DNA of 14,533 nt from an uncultured Erysipelotrichaceae bacterium (GTDB lineage: Bacteria > Bacillota_I > Bacilli_A > RF39 > UBA660). Below are positions 1 through 7,375 of this stretch, one piece after another. The stretch spans positions 1-14,533 of the forward strand of contig CADBRL010000047.1 in NCBI GenBank assembly GCA_902797105.1, in the 5' to 3' direction. The translations under genes were made by a program, and so were the position numbers. The notes below the pieces were generated by a model. That model saw nothing but the letters and a program-made list of their open reading frames with translations. It did not search any database and was not told the origin of the DNA. The first letter of the stretch is position 1. Every line of letters starts with the position of its first letter.

Positions 1-1
1 T

Positions 2-1048
2 GAACTTAAAAGTGGAGAAGTTGGATATATTGCGGCCTCAATTAAAGATATAAGTACAGTTTCTGTTGGTGATACAATTACAGTTGTTGGTCATGAAGCA
101 AATGAAGCTATCAAAGGATATAAGAAGATGAAGCCAATGGTATTTTCGGGTATATTTCCAACTGAACCAAATAGATATGAAGAATTAAAAGAAGCACTTA
201 TTAAACTTAAATTAAATGATGCTGCTTTAACGTTTGAACCGGAAACAAGTGAAGCTTTAGGCTTTGGTTTTAGAATTGGTTTTTTAGGACTTTTACATAT
301 GGATGTAATAATAACTCGGATTGAAAGAGAATTTAATATTGGTATTATCGCTACTAGTCCAAGTGTTGTGTATGAAGTTACCCTTACAGATGGAAGTAAA
401 GTAGATGTTGATGCTCCATCAAAAATGCCAGAAAAAACAAAAATTAGTTATATTGAAGAACCTTATATATATACAAATATAATTGCTCCATCTGAATATA
501 TTGGGGCAATTATGGAACTTTGTCAAAATAAACGTGGTATATATAAATCTGTTGATTATATTGATGCAACAAGAATTGATGTTCATTATGAAATACCATT
601 ATCAGAAATTGTTTATGATTTTTATGATAGATTAAAAAGTACAACAAAGGGATATGCTTCATTTGATTATGAATTATGTGGATATAAGGAAAGTAGTTTA
701 GTTAAAATGGATATTTTACTTAATGGTGAAATCGTAGATGCCTTAAGTGTAATTATTCATAAAGATTTCGCTTATTCTAAGGGAAGAGCAATTGTTAAAA
801 AGCTACGTGAACTTATTCCAAGACAAATGTTTCAAATACCAATTCAAGCAAGTATTGGTTCTAAAGTTATTGCTAGAGAAAATATTAGTGCCTTAAAAAA
901 GAACGTTTTAGCTAAATGTTATGGCGGAGATGTTTCACGAAAAAGAAAACTACTAGAAAAACAAAAGGAAGGAAAGAAAAGAATGAAGATGGTAGGTACT
1001 GTTGAAGTTCCTCAAGAAGCATTCTTAGCAGTTTTAGGTGATGAATAA
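2..1048 (+). CDS. lepA: Elongation factor 4 (LepA), C-terminal part; 5' end outside window
   Basis: This is the 3' part of lepA, which encodes the ribosome-bound translational GTPase EF4 (back-translocase and ribosome biogenesis factor). The frame is open from base 2, and 348 codons of a protein normally near 600 residues are present. Family sequences visible in order are GEVGYI and VGDTIT of the second beta-barrel, [28 protein letters not shown] of the EF-G-like domain, and the diagnostic LepA C-terminal domain with [20 protein letters not shown] and the ending [12 protein letters not shown]. The GTPase domain lies upstream of the window. An internal ATG at 128 would give a shorter ORF but is not a start, because the LepA similarity continues upstream of it. 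The stop codon shares one base (TAATG) with the next gene, which suggests translational coupling. Confidence 0.97.
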   Translation, partial: ELKSGEVGYIAASIKDISTVSVGDTITVVGHEANEAIKGYKKMKPMVFSGIFPTEPNRYEELKEALIKLKLNDAALTFEPETSEALGFGFRIGFLGLLHMDVIITRIEREFNIGIIATSPSVVYEVTLTDGSKVDVDAPSKMPEKTKISYIEEPYIYTNIIAPSEYIGAIMELCQNKRGIYKSVDYIDATRIDVHYEIPLSEIVYDFYDRLKSTTKGYASFDYELCGYKESSLVKMDILLNGEIVDALSVIIHKDFAYSKGRAIVKKLRELIPRQMFQIPIQASIGSKVIARENISALKKNVLAKCYGGDVSRKRKLLEKQKEGKKRMKMVGTVEVPQEAFLAVLGDE

Positions 1049-2079
1049 TGAGCGATGAAGAAAAAAGTTTTATATTAAAACAAGCAAATATGTATTTAAA
1101 TGGTATGTCTTTTAGGGAAATTTCCAAGGAAGTTGGAATTTCTCATGTTACAGTAAGAAATAATGTTACAAAGAAAATTGAAGATATATCTCCGGAAATA
1201 TATCAAAAAGTAATGGAAAAAGTAGCAGAAAATTCTAATAGGACAATAAAAGATGAAATGTGTAGAAAAAGAATTTTAGAAGCCTACAAACTTCTTACAG
1301 AAGAAAATAAAACAGTAGCAGAAATAGCGAATGCTTTGAATACTACAGAATTTACAATATATAGAGATTTAACTAAAAGATTAAAAATGCTTAGTGAGGC
1401 AGCACCACAGATTGTTACAAAAGAAATGCTAACTACGGCAGCAAGTACTTTACAAAAGCATTCAAGTGATAACATAATAAAACCAAAAGAACCAATTAAG
1501 ATAGAATTATTAGCAAGTATGTTTCCAAATGAAGAAAAAAGAAAAAACTTTTTAGTTAATTGTGTTTTGACATTTGGTTTAAGAGCAGAAACTTTGGCAA
1601 TGATTTTAAATGAGAGTGTTGAAAGTATCAATAAAAAGATGTTATATGAAAGCACAAATTTTTATGAAAATGTAAAACTAGTTTTTGAACGTGGAATGAA
1701 AAGACAAGATATTGCTTTGGAAAATTTTGAAAAATTTTATAAAAAATTAACAAAAGCATATTTAAGTGGAAATAAAACTCAAATTAAAAATGTTTTATTA
1801 GAAATATCAGACCAAGATGTTAAATCATTATTAAAAAGAAAACCTTTTGATGCTAAAAAGATGACAAGTGAAGAAATTTTAATTATTTTAAAATATCAAA
1901 TAAAATACATGATCAATTTGGAAATGATTAATAATATTTTTGGATTGGAAAGACATTTTTATTCAAATAAAGTTAGAAATTTAGGTGATGAATACTTTGA
2001 TTTAATTTCTGATTTTAATTATTTATGTGATTATTATCAATGGCAATTCCAAATTTCTGGAGGTACTGGTAGAAAATGA
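1048..2079 (+). CDS. Tandem SpoIIID-like DNA-binding domains fused to an unrecognised repeat module
   Basis: Probable DNA-binding regulator of 343 residues. Residues 6-62 and 72-137 each resemble SpoIIID, the mother-cell sporulation transcription factor. Each has a lead helix, a helix-turn-helix (roughly 21-42 and 88-111, the latter with TVAEIANALNTTEFTIYRDL), then a helical tail, as in B. subtilis SpoIIID (TVRVIAKEFGVSKSTVHKDL, from memory). SpoIIID itself is about 93 residues with one such unit, so a double unit is unusual. Residues 152-331 form a separate all-helical module with landmarks FPNEEKR, LTFGLR, GMKRQ, QIKYM and SDFNYL, and this module recurs as the two following genes. The ATG overlaps the lepA stop by one base, with AGGTG at 1036-1040 as a well-spaced Shine-Dalgarno site. 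The stop overlaps the next ATG (ATGA). The SpoIIID link is from motif reading; the role of the C-terminal module is unknown. Confidence 0.85.
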   Translation: MSDEEKSFILKQANMYLNGMSFREISKEVGISHVTVRNNVTKKIEDISPEIYQKVMEKVAENSNRTIKDEMCRKRILEAYKLLTEENKTVAEIANALNTTEFTIYRDLTKRLKMLSEAAPQIVTKEMLTTAASTLQKHSSDNIIKPKEPIKIELLASMFPNEEKRKNFLVNCVLTFGLRAETLAMILNESVESINKKMLYESTNFYENVKLVFERGMKRQDIALENFEKFYKKLTKAYLSGNKTQIKNVLLEISDQDVKSLLKRKPFDAKKMTSEEILIILKYQIKYMINLEMINNIFGLERHFYSNKVRNLGDEYFDLISDFNYLCDYYQWQFQISGGTGRK

Positions 2080-2657
2080 ATTATAAACAATTAACACAAC
2101 TATTTCCCGATAAAAATAAAAGAGGTAATTTTTTAGTAAAAGTTATACTTACATTTGGTATTAGAATTGGTGCCTTAAGTAAAGTTTTAAATGTAGATTC
2201 TGCAGAATTAAATCAAGAAGTTTCCTCTTGTGGGACTTCTTATGCAACTTCTCTTACATTAGTGCTTGAAAAAGGAATGAAAAATCAAGAAGTAGCAAGT
2301 GCTGAAGTCCAAAATTATTTTAATAGTTTGCTTTGGGCGGCGAAAAAGAAAAATGTTGAAGAAATTAAAAAGAATATGGAAGTTATTTCTGATAAGGATG
2401 CATTAGAATTATTAAATAAAATTAAAAAAGGTCATTATATTGCTTGGAAAGATGAAGAAATTATCACAATGCTTAAATATCAAATAAAATACATGTTTAC
2501 ATCAATGGATATTGAAAGAATTTTTCATATTGAAAACACTAATTATGCTAGAAAAGTTAGAGCTCTTCCAAGTGAATACTCTAGTTTGATATCAGATTTT
2601 GATTATCTGTCAGATTTATTTTATAGGTCTTATAGTCACAATAGACCAAAGAGGTAG
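2076..2657 (+). CDS. Stand-alone copy of the repeat module (paralogue 2), function unknown
   Basis: I do not recognise this 193-residue protein as a named family. It aligns over its full length with residues 152-331 of the preceding gene and with the next gene. Shared landmarks are FPDKNKR (10-16), LTFGIR (25-30), the GMKNQ element (67-71), KYQIKYM (134-140), VRALPSEY (161-168) and LISDFDYL (171-178). Two helix-turn-helix-like stretches can be read, around residues 31-49 (IGALSKVLNVDSAELNQEV) and 143-162, so it could bind DNA or act as an adaptor. No signal peptide or membrane segment is seen, so it should be cytoplasmic. Its ATG overlaps the upstream TGA (ATGA), and GGAGG at 2059-2063 precedes it at a somewhat long spacing. 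It is probably co-transcribed and translationally coupled with its neighbours. Confidence 0.85.
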   Translation: MNYKQLTQLFPDKNKRGNFLVKVILTFGIRIGALSKVLNVDSAELNQEVSSCGTSYATSLTLVLEKGMKNQEVASAEVQNYFNSLLWAAKKKNVEEIKKNMEVISDKDALELLNKIKKGHYIAWKDEEIITMLKYQIKYMFTSMDIERIFHIENTNYARKVRALPSEYSSLISDFDYLSDLFYRSYSHNRPKR

Positions 2658-2660
2658 TTT

Positions 2661-3239
2661 ATGAAAATAAAAGGGTTAAATCAAATGTTTCCTTCAGAAG
2701 AAAAAAGATACAGATTTATTGCAAAATGCGCTCTAACTTTTGGAGTTAGACTAGATGAATTGAGTACAATTTTAGAAATAGATAAGGATGAATTATATCG
2801 AAAAGTACAGATTTATTATCCGGAGAAAAGGACTAGTTTAGATCTATTGTTTAAACATGGTATGAAAAAACAAAGTCAAGCTAAAGGAAAGTTTATAATA
2901 TATTGTGATAAATTATATTTGGCTTGTAAAAAGAATGATAAACAAAGTATAAAAGAATTATTAGAAATTTTAAATGATAGTAAAGCAATGGAAGTTAAAC
3001 TAAAACATGAAAGGTTTAATGAGATACTTAAAGATAGTGATATAATTACAATTCTTCTTTTTCAAATTAAATATATGATGTCTCCTACAATTGTTGGTGA
3101 ATTTTTTGGAATTGATAGAACTGGTTATTCTAATAGAGTAAGAAAACTAGAAGATAAATATCCAGAACTAGTATCAGATTTTAATTATTTATGTGATTTT
3201 TATAACAAATATCATAATAAAACAGAAAGAGGTCTATAA
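2661..3239 (+). CDS. Stand-alone copy of the repeat module (paralogue 3), function unknown
   Basis: This is the third member of the unrecognised family, 192 residues. Conserved landmarks are FPSEEKR (10-16), LTFGVR (25-30), GMKKQ (67-71), FQIKYMM (134-140), SNRVRKL (157-163), then ELVSDFNYLCDFY. As in its siblings, an N-terminal helix-turn-helix-like stretch follows LTFGVR (LDELSTILEIDKDELYRKV, 31-49), and a second near 143-163 precedes the terminal SDFNYL segment. The protein has no signal peptide or membrane segment. ATG 2661 lies three bases after the previous stop, with GAGG at 2651-2654 as the ribosome binding site. The stop shares a base with the hemW start. The copies have diverged strongly outside the landmarks, so the duplication is old. 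Confidence 0.85.
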   Translation: MKIKGLNQMFPSEEKRYRFIAKCALTFGVRLDELSTILEIDKDELYRKVQIYYPEKRTSLDLLFKHGMKKQSQAKGKFIIYCDKLYLACKKNDKQSIKELLEILNDSKAMEVKLKHERFNEILKDSDIITILLFQIKYMMSPTIVGEFFGIDRTGYSNRVRKLEDKYPELVSDFNYLCDFYNKYHNKTERGL

Positions 3240-4318
3240 TGGCTAGTTCAGTTTATATACATATACCTTTTTGCAAAAATATTTGTTCATATTGTGATTT
3301 TTGTAAGTTTATCTATAACGAAAAATGGGTTTATGCTTATTTAAAAACTTTAAAGGCTGAAATTAAAGATAGATACATGGGGGATGATATTAAAACTATT
3401 TATATTGGTGGAGGCACTCCGAGTAGTCTTAGTTTAAGTGAAATTAATAGTTTACTAGAAATGACTAAAATTTTTAAAACTAGTAATTTACTAGAATTTA
3501 CCTTTGAATGCAATGTTGAAGATATAAATGAAGAACTTTTGCTGCTTTTAAAAAGTTATGGTGTAAATAGACTTAGTATTGGTATTGAGTCATTTGATCA
3601 GAATAAACTTAAATTTATGGAAAGAGCGGCAGATTTTAAAGATACCGAAGCAAAAATAAAATTATGTCGAAGTTTAGGGTTTAACAATATTAATTTAGAT
3701 TTAATGTATGCAATACCAGGTGAAACTTTAAAGATATTAAAAAAAGATTTAAGTTTATTTTTAAAACTTGAACCTGAACATATAAGTACGTATAGTTTAA
3801 TTTTAGAAGAACATACTAAAGCTTATGCTAATAAAACTACGGTTATGGAAGAAGAACTTGATTATGAGATGTATAAGTATATTGAAAAAAAATTGGGTGG
3901 GTTACATCACTATGAAGTAAGTAACTTTGCCAAAGTTGGTTTTGAAAGTATTCATAATTTAGTTTATTGGAATAATGAAGAGTATTATGGATTTGGTCTT
4001 GGAGCTTCAGGTTATGTGGATAAAATAAGATATACAAATACTAAAACATTAAAAAAATATTTATTAGGGGATTATGTTGAAGATAGAGAAATAATTGGAG
4101 AAAAAGAAAATATGGATTATGAAATAATGCTTGGACTAAGAAAACTAGATGGAATTAATGTAAATGATTTTAAGAAGAAATTTGGTAAGAATTTAGAAGA
4201 TGTATATAATATTAAACCGCTTTTAAAAAGTAAGGAATTAATTAAAAAGAAAGATAACATTTTTATTAATCCATCTTACATTTATGTTATGAATGAGATA
4301 CTTTTAAAAATAATTTAA
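3239..4318 (+). CDS. hemW: HemW, radical SAM haem chaperone (formerly HemN-like coproporphyrinogen oxidase)
   Basis: This is a radical SAM protein of the HemN/HemW group. HemW binds haem and a 4Fe-4S cluster and is thought to deliver haem to membrane haem proteins; it is not a true coproporphyrinogen III oxidase. The N-terminus reads YIHIPFCKNICSYCDFCK, with the CxxxCxxC cluster ligands at Cys12, Cys16 and Cys19 and a further Cys at 22. GGGTPS at 57-62 is the SAM-binding glycine motif. The later HNLVYWNNEEYYGFGLGASG stretch is typical of HemW, and a small winged-helix-like C-terminal region follows. At 359 residues it is close to family length. The ATG overlaps the upstream stop by one base, with AGAGG just before it. 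lepA and hemW are direct neighbours in B. subtilis; here three extra genes separate them. Confidence 0.93.
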   Translation: MASSVYIHIPFCKNICSYCDFCKFIYNEKWVYAYLKTLKAEIKDRYMGDDIKTIYIGGGTPSSLSLSEINSLLEMTKIFKTSNLLEFTFECNVEDINEELLLLLKSYGVNRLSIGIESFDQNKLKFMERAADFKDTEAKIKLCRSLGFNNINLDLMYAIPGETLKILKKDLSLFLKLEPEHISTYSLILEEHTKAYANKTTVMEEELDYEMYKYIEKKLGGLHHYEVSNFAKVGFESIHNLVYWNNEEYYGFGLGASGYVDKIRYTNTKTLKKYLLGDYVEDREIIGEKENMDYEIMLGLRKLDGINVNDFKKKFGKNLEDVYNIKPLLKSKELIKKKDNIFINPSYIYVMNEILLKII

Positions 4319-4324
4319 AAAATT

Positions 4325-4750
4325 TTGAGCACACTATTTATGGGAAGTGATAGTGTGCTTTTAGATTTAAAAATTTTAAATGGAGATATGCCTTTAAAGT
4401 TTGATAAGTATGTAAATTCATATACAGTTTTAGTTGAAAGTAATGTAGAGTTTTTAGAAATAGAATATAAAATTAGAGATACAGATGAAATAAAAATTAT
4501 AAATAATGAAAATTTAAATTATGGTTTAAATTATATTTTTTTGGAGATAACATCTGATAACGAAAAAAATGTGTATACTTTAGAGGTTTATCGGGAAAAA
4601 GTAGAAAGTGTTATGAAGTATCAGGAAGTGACTTTAGGAAGTGGTGATAAAGTTATGAATGAAAACACTCCATACATAATATCTTTTGTATGTTTTTTGG
4701 TTATTTTATTATTTTTCATTGTTATTTTTGTTCGAAAAAAATCAAAATAG
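4325..4750 (+). CDS. Small cadherin-like beta-sandwich protein with C-terminal membrane anchor; possibly 5'-truncated
   Basis: A 141-residue frame. Residues 11-91 match the pattern of the cadherin-like beta-sandwich repeat found in many Firmicutes surface proteins (PF12733 type): LLDLKILNGDMPLKFDKYV, then SYTVLVES, a GLNYIFLEIT element and the terminal YTLEVYRE. Residues 117-136 form one hydrophobic segment followed by RKKSK, so the C-terminus should be cytoplasmic and the domain extracellular. That topology would need an N-terminal signal peptide, and none is visible. The start is uncertain: TTG 4325 or ATG 4340, neither with a Shine-Dalgarno site, and both in or beside the hemW terminator hairpin. 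The frame is the same as hemW and begins six bases after its stop. It could be a real unusual membrane protein or the surviving 3' part of a larger surface protein. Confidence 0.6.
   Translation: MSTLFMGSDSVLLDLKILNGDMPLKFDKYVNSYTVLVESNVEFLEIEYKIRDTDEIKIINNENLNYGLNYIFLEITSDNEKNVYTLEVYREKVESVMKYQEVTLGSGDKVMNENTPYIISFVCFLVILLFFIVIFVRKKSK
4328..4362 (+). terminator. Probable Rho-independent terminator after hemW
   Basis: There is a perfect 10-bp inverted repeat, AGCACACTAT (4328-4337) and ATAGTGTGCT (4350-4359), with a 12-nt loop, followed by a short T run (4359-4362). It begins ten bases after the hemW stop, so it fits the end of the lepA-hemW transcript. It also lies over the first codons of the next reading frame, so its ATG 4340 would sit in the loop. 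The T tract is short, so termination may be partial. Confidence 0.6.
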
Positions 4751-4767
4751 ATAAAACTTTACAGTTT

Positions 4768-4800
4768 TTGACAATTTAAAAAATATTGAAAATAAAAATT
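4768..4800 (+). promoter_or_regulatory. Possible promoter of the bacteriocin operon (weak)
   Basis: A perfect -35 hexamer TTGACA is present at 4768-4773, just after the cadherin-like gene. At the right distance only poor -10 matches are found (AATAAA around 4791-4796). It is the best candidate in the 137-bp gap before the bacteriocin genes. The -10 is weak, so either an activator is needed or the call is wrong. Confidence 0.3.
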
Positions 4801-4845
4801 TTTTGATGTTATTTTTGTGATATTTCTGGACTATCTTTAGCCACA

Positions 4846-4871
4846 GAAATTTTTTTGTACAAAAAAATTTC
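4846..4871. repeat. Perfect 26-bp palindrome upstream of the bacteriocin exporter
   Basis: Arms GAAATTTTTTT (4846-4856) and AAAAAAATTTC (4861-4871) flank the self-complementary GTAC (4857-4860). The symmetry is perfect over all 26 bases. It is not followed by a T run on either strand, so it is a poor terminator. Its place just before the leader mini-ORF and exporter gene suggests an operator or an mRNA 5' structure. Confidence 0.75.
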
Positions 4872-4887
4872 AAAAAAAGGGGAAAAA

Positions 4888-4917
4888 ATGAGATGGTTTA
4901 GGAAATATATAAAGTGA
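4888..4917 (+). CDS. Nine-codon mini-ORF (possible leader peptide) before the exporter
   Basis: An ATG at 4888 follows AAGGGG at a good ribosome-binding distance and encodes MRWFRKYIK before TGA at 4915-4917. The stop codon touches the AAGGGAG ribosome binding site (4917-4923) of the ABC exporter, so translation of the mini-ORF could influence exporter translation. The product is short, basic and aromatic. It could be a leader peptide, a signal peptide, or chance; no family can be assigned. Confidence 0.35.
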   Translation: MRWFRKYIK

Positions 4918-4931
4918 AGGGAGAAATTAGA

Positions 4932-6968
4932 ATGAAAATTGTTAGACAACAAGATGAAAAAGATTGTGGCGCATGTTCACTTTTATCTATCATAAGACAT
5001 TATAAGGGAAATGTTTCACTGGAACAAATTAGATTAGATGCAAAAACTACAACTGAAGGAACAACTGCTCTTAATTTAATAAATGCTGGTAAAAAATATG
5101 GATTTGATGCAGTTGGGATGAAAGTAGAAAGGCTTTATGATATTAAAAGAGTACCAGCCATTGCTCATTTACATTTGAAAAAGGGTTATGATCATTATGT
5201 TGTTATTTACAAAATCACTAAAGACAAAGTTGTACTCATGGACCCAGCGAAAGGAAAGGTGATAAAGTCTCTTGGGGATTTTCAAAAAGAATGGAATGGT
5301 GTAGTTTTACTTTTTTATCCTAAAGAAAAAATAATTGTTTTAAAAAATGAAGTAACTTTATTTAAAATATTTAAAAAAATATTTTTGTCAGAAAAAAAGT
5401 TAATTAAAATAATTATATTTGCTAGTTTATTATTAACACTTTTTACTATAGCTTTAGGATATTACTTTCAATTATTTAATTCCCTTTATATAGATTGGTA
5501 TCCTATAACATATTTGAAAGTTTTAATTATTATTTTTGCATTTTTAACCTTATTTAAACTTTTTCTATCTTACTATCGCAATTATTTAGAAAATCATTTA
5601 AATAAAAATATTGATATATTAATTACATCTGATTTTTTAAATCATTTATTTAATCTTCCTTTAAAAGTTATTACATCAAGAAAATCTGGAGAAATTATGT
5701 CTAGAGTAAATGAATTAACTAGTATAAAGGGCTTAATTACGGAAGTCTTTATAACTTATACTCTTGATTTTCTCTTGGTGGTAATAACAATATTTCTATT
5801 ATTTAGTATATGCAGTAAATTATTTTTAATACTTTTTCTAACAACTGCTGTATACCTATTTATAGGAATATTAACCAAAAAAAGTATTTTTGAAAAAGCA
5901 TATCAAATTTTATCTTTGGAAGCAGAATTTAATAATAATGTTCTAGAAGATGTTAAAATGATTACAAGTATTAAGAATTTAGATGCTTTAGATATTACTT
6001 TAAAAAAACTAGAAAGTAAGTTAACAGAATATATTTATGATAGTTATAAAACAAATATATTTTTGAACAAAGTAAATATACTTAAAACTGGTAGTTATGA
6101 AATAGGTTTGTTTCTAATTAATACTTTTGGATTTTATTTCGTATACAAAGGTTTAATTAACTTAATTGATTTAATTACCTTTAATACACTATTAAATCTT
6201 TATTTTGAGCCACTTAAAAATATTATTGATTGTATTCCTAAATATAGTTTTATGAAGGCAAGTATCACAAAAATTAATGATTTTTTAAGTATTGAAACTG
6301 AAAAATTAGGTGAACCTAGTGCAACTGGGGGATATAATATTTCTATTAGTAATTTAAATTATTCTTATAATAAGTATCAAAAAATAATAAATAATCTAAA
6401 TTTAAATATTGAAGAAGGTAAGTTTGTTTTGCTAAATGGTCCGTCTGGATCGGGGAAATCGACTATTTGTAATATTTTAAATAAATATATAACGGATTAT
6501 GAAGGTAGTGTTTTACTTGGAAAACTTAATTATAAAGATATAAGTTTAAAAACTATTAAAGAAAATATTTTGTATGTAAACCAAAATGAAGCAATATTTA
6601 CTGGTTCAATCAAAGAAAATATTACTTTGGGGAGAAAGATTTCAGATTTAGAGTTTAAAAAGATTTGTGAAATTTGTAATATCGATGATATTGCAAATAA
6701 GAAGCCATTTAGATATGAAAGTATAATAGGTAATGATGAAGGTAATATCTCTGGAGGAGAAAAACAAAGAATAATTTTAGCTAGAGCTGTGCTTAAACGT
6801 TTTAATGTTTTAATTCTTGATGAGGCATTAAGTGAAGTTGATATTGATTTAGAATTAGAAATTTTAAAAAATATTAGAAAGTATTACGCAAATAAAAGTT
6901 TAATTTATATAAGTCATAAAAAAATTCCTAATATATTTGATGAAGTTATTAATTTGGAGGCTGTATGA
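4932..6968 (+). CDS. Peptidase-containing ABC transporter (C39 family) for double-glycine-leader peptides
   Basis: This is a bacteriocin exporter of the PCAT type. It cleaves double-glycine leaders and pumps the mature peptide across the membrane with ATP. The N-terminal C39 peptidase has oxyanion-site Gln6, catalytic Cys12 in EKDCGACS, His88 in GYDHYVV and Asp104 in LMDPAKG. Hydrophobic segments between about 155 and 430 form the transmembrane domain. The nucleotide-binding domain shows Walker A GPSGSGKST (503-511), Q-loop Gln551, signature ISGGE (606-610), Walker B VLILDE (626-631) and switch His662. All key residues are present and the 678-residue length is normal. ATG 4932 is preferred over GTG 4914 because AAGGGAG (4917-4923) is well spaced to it and the protease motif then starts at the usual place. 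The stop overlaps the next ATG. The substrates are probably the two peptides at 7376 and 7521. Confidence 0.95.
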   Translation: MKIVRQQDEKDCGACSLLSIIRHYKGNVSLEQIRLDAKTTTEGTTALNLINAGKKYGFDAVGMKVERLYDIKRVPAIAHLHLKKGYDHYVVIYKITKDKVVLMDPAKGKVIKSLGDFQKEWNGVVLLFYPKEKIIVLKNEVTLFKIFKKIFLSEKKLIKIIIFASLLLTLFTIALGYYFQLFNSLYIDWYPITYLKVLIIIFAFLTLFKLFLSYYRNYLENHLNKNIDILITSDFLNHLFNLPLKVITSRKSGEIMSRVNELTSIKGLITEVFITYTLDFLLVVITIFLLFSICSKLFLILFLTTAVYLFIGILTKKSIFEKAYQILSLEAEFNNNVLEDVKMITSIKNLDALDITLKKLESKLTEYIYDSYKTNIFLNKVNILKTGSYEIGLFLINTFGFYFVYKGLINLIDLITFNTLLNLYFEPLKNIIDCIPKYSFMKASITKINDFLSIETEKLGEPSATGGYNISISNLNYSYNKYQKIINNLNLNIEEGKFVLLNGPSGSGKSTICNILNKYITDYEGSVLLGKLNYKDISLKTIKENILYVNQNEAIFTGSIKENITLGRKISDLEFKKICEICNIDDIANKKPFRYESIIGNDEGNISGGEKQRIILARAVLKRFNVLILDEALSEVDIDLELEILKNIRKYYANKSLIYISHKKIPNIFDEVINLEAV

Positions 6969-7366
6969 ACTATTTAGATTTAATTAATATAAAATATTCT
7001 TTTAAAATAAGTTTATTTATTCTTTCAATAGCATTTATAATTATTCTAGGTTATGTATTAAATTTAAATATCTATGAAAGTTACAATACCTATGGTTATG
7101 TACAAGATGAGTTAATAAATATAAAAATATCTATAGAGAACCCTGATGTGTTAACAAGTCTAAAGTATATTAAAATAGGTAGTAAAAATTATAATGCTGA
7201 GGTTAAAGAAATAGGTGAAGTTATGCTTGATAAAGAAAATATTGTTAATTATCAAATGGCAAAACTGAAAATAGATGAAAGATTAAACAATAATGAAGTA
7301 TTTAAAATAGGTATTTTTTATAATGAAGAAAAAGTATATAAGAAACTTAAAAAAATTTTATTTTAG
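6965..7366 (+). CDS. One-TM protein, probable minimal HlyD-like bacteriocin export accessory factor
   Basis: A 133-residue protein with one membrane segment at about residues 14-33 and a remaining ~95 residues rich in predicted beta strands, expected outside the membrane. The pattern YGYVQDELINIKISI..., KYIKIGSKNYNAEVKEIGE and VFKIGIFYNEEKVYKKL recalls the C-terminal beta domain of HlyD-type membrane fusion proteins. The long coiled coil and lipoyl parts of a normal (400-residue or longer) accessory protein are missing. It overlaps the exporter stop by four bases (ATGA), and its own stop overlaps the ribosome binding site of the first peptide gene, so it belongs to the same operon. An accessory role is my inference. 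As no separate immunity gene is seen, an immunity role is the main alternative. Confidence 0.75.
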   Translation: MNYLDLINIKYSFKISLFILSIAFIIILGYVLNLNIYESYNTYGYVQDELINIKISIENPDVLTSLKYIKIGSKNYNAEVKEIGEVMLDKENIVNYQMAKLKIDERLNNNEVFKIGIFYNEEKVYKKLKKILF

Positions 7367-7375
7367 GAGGTAATT

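Noticed and set aside
912..1127. Minus-strand ORF opposite lepA and the SpoIIID-like gene
   Set aside because: Antisense shadow of two well-supported plus-strand genes, with no ribosome binding site and no recognisable family.
1284..1655. Minus-strand ORF of 123 codons
   Set aside because: Lies wholly opposite the SpoIIID-like gene; its hydrophobicity comes from reading AT-rich codons backwards.
4914..4931. GTG start for the ABC exporter
   Set aside because: The good ribosome binding site at 4917-4923 lies after this GTG and is correctly spaced to ATG 4932.
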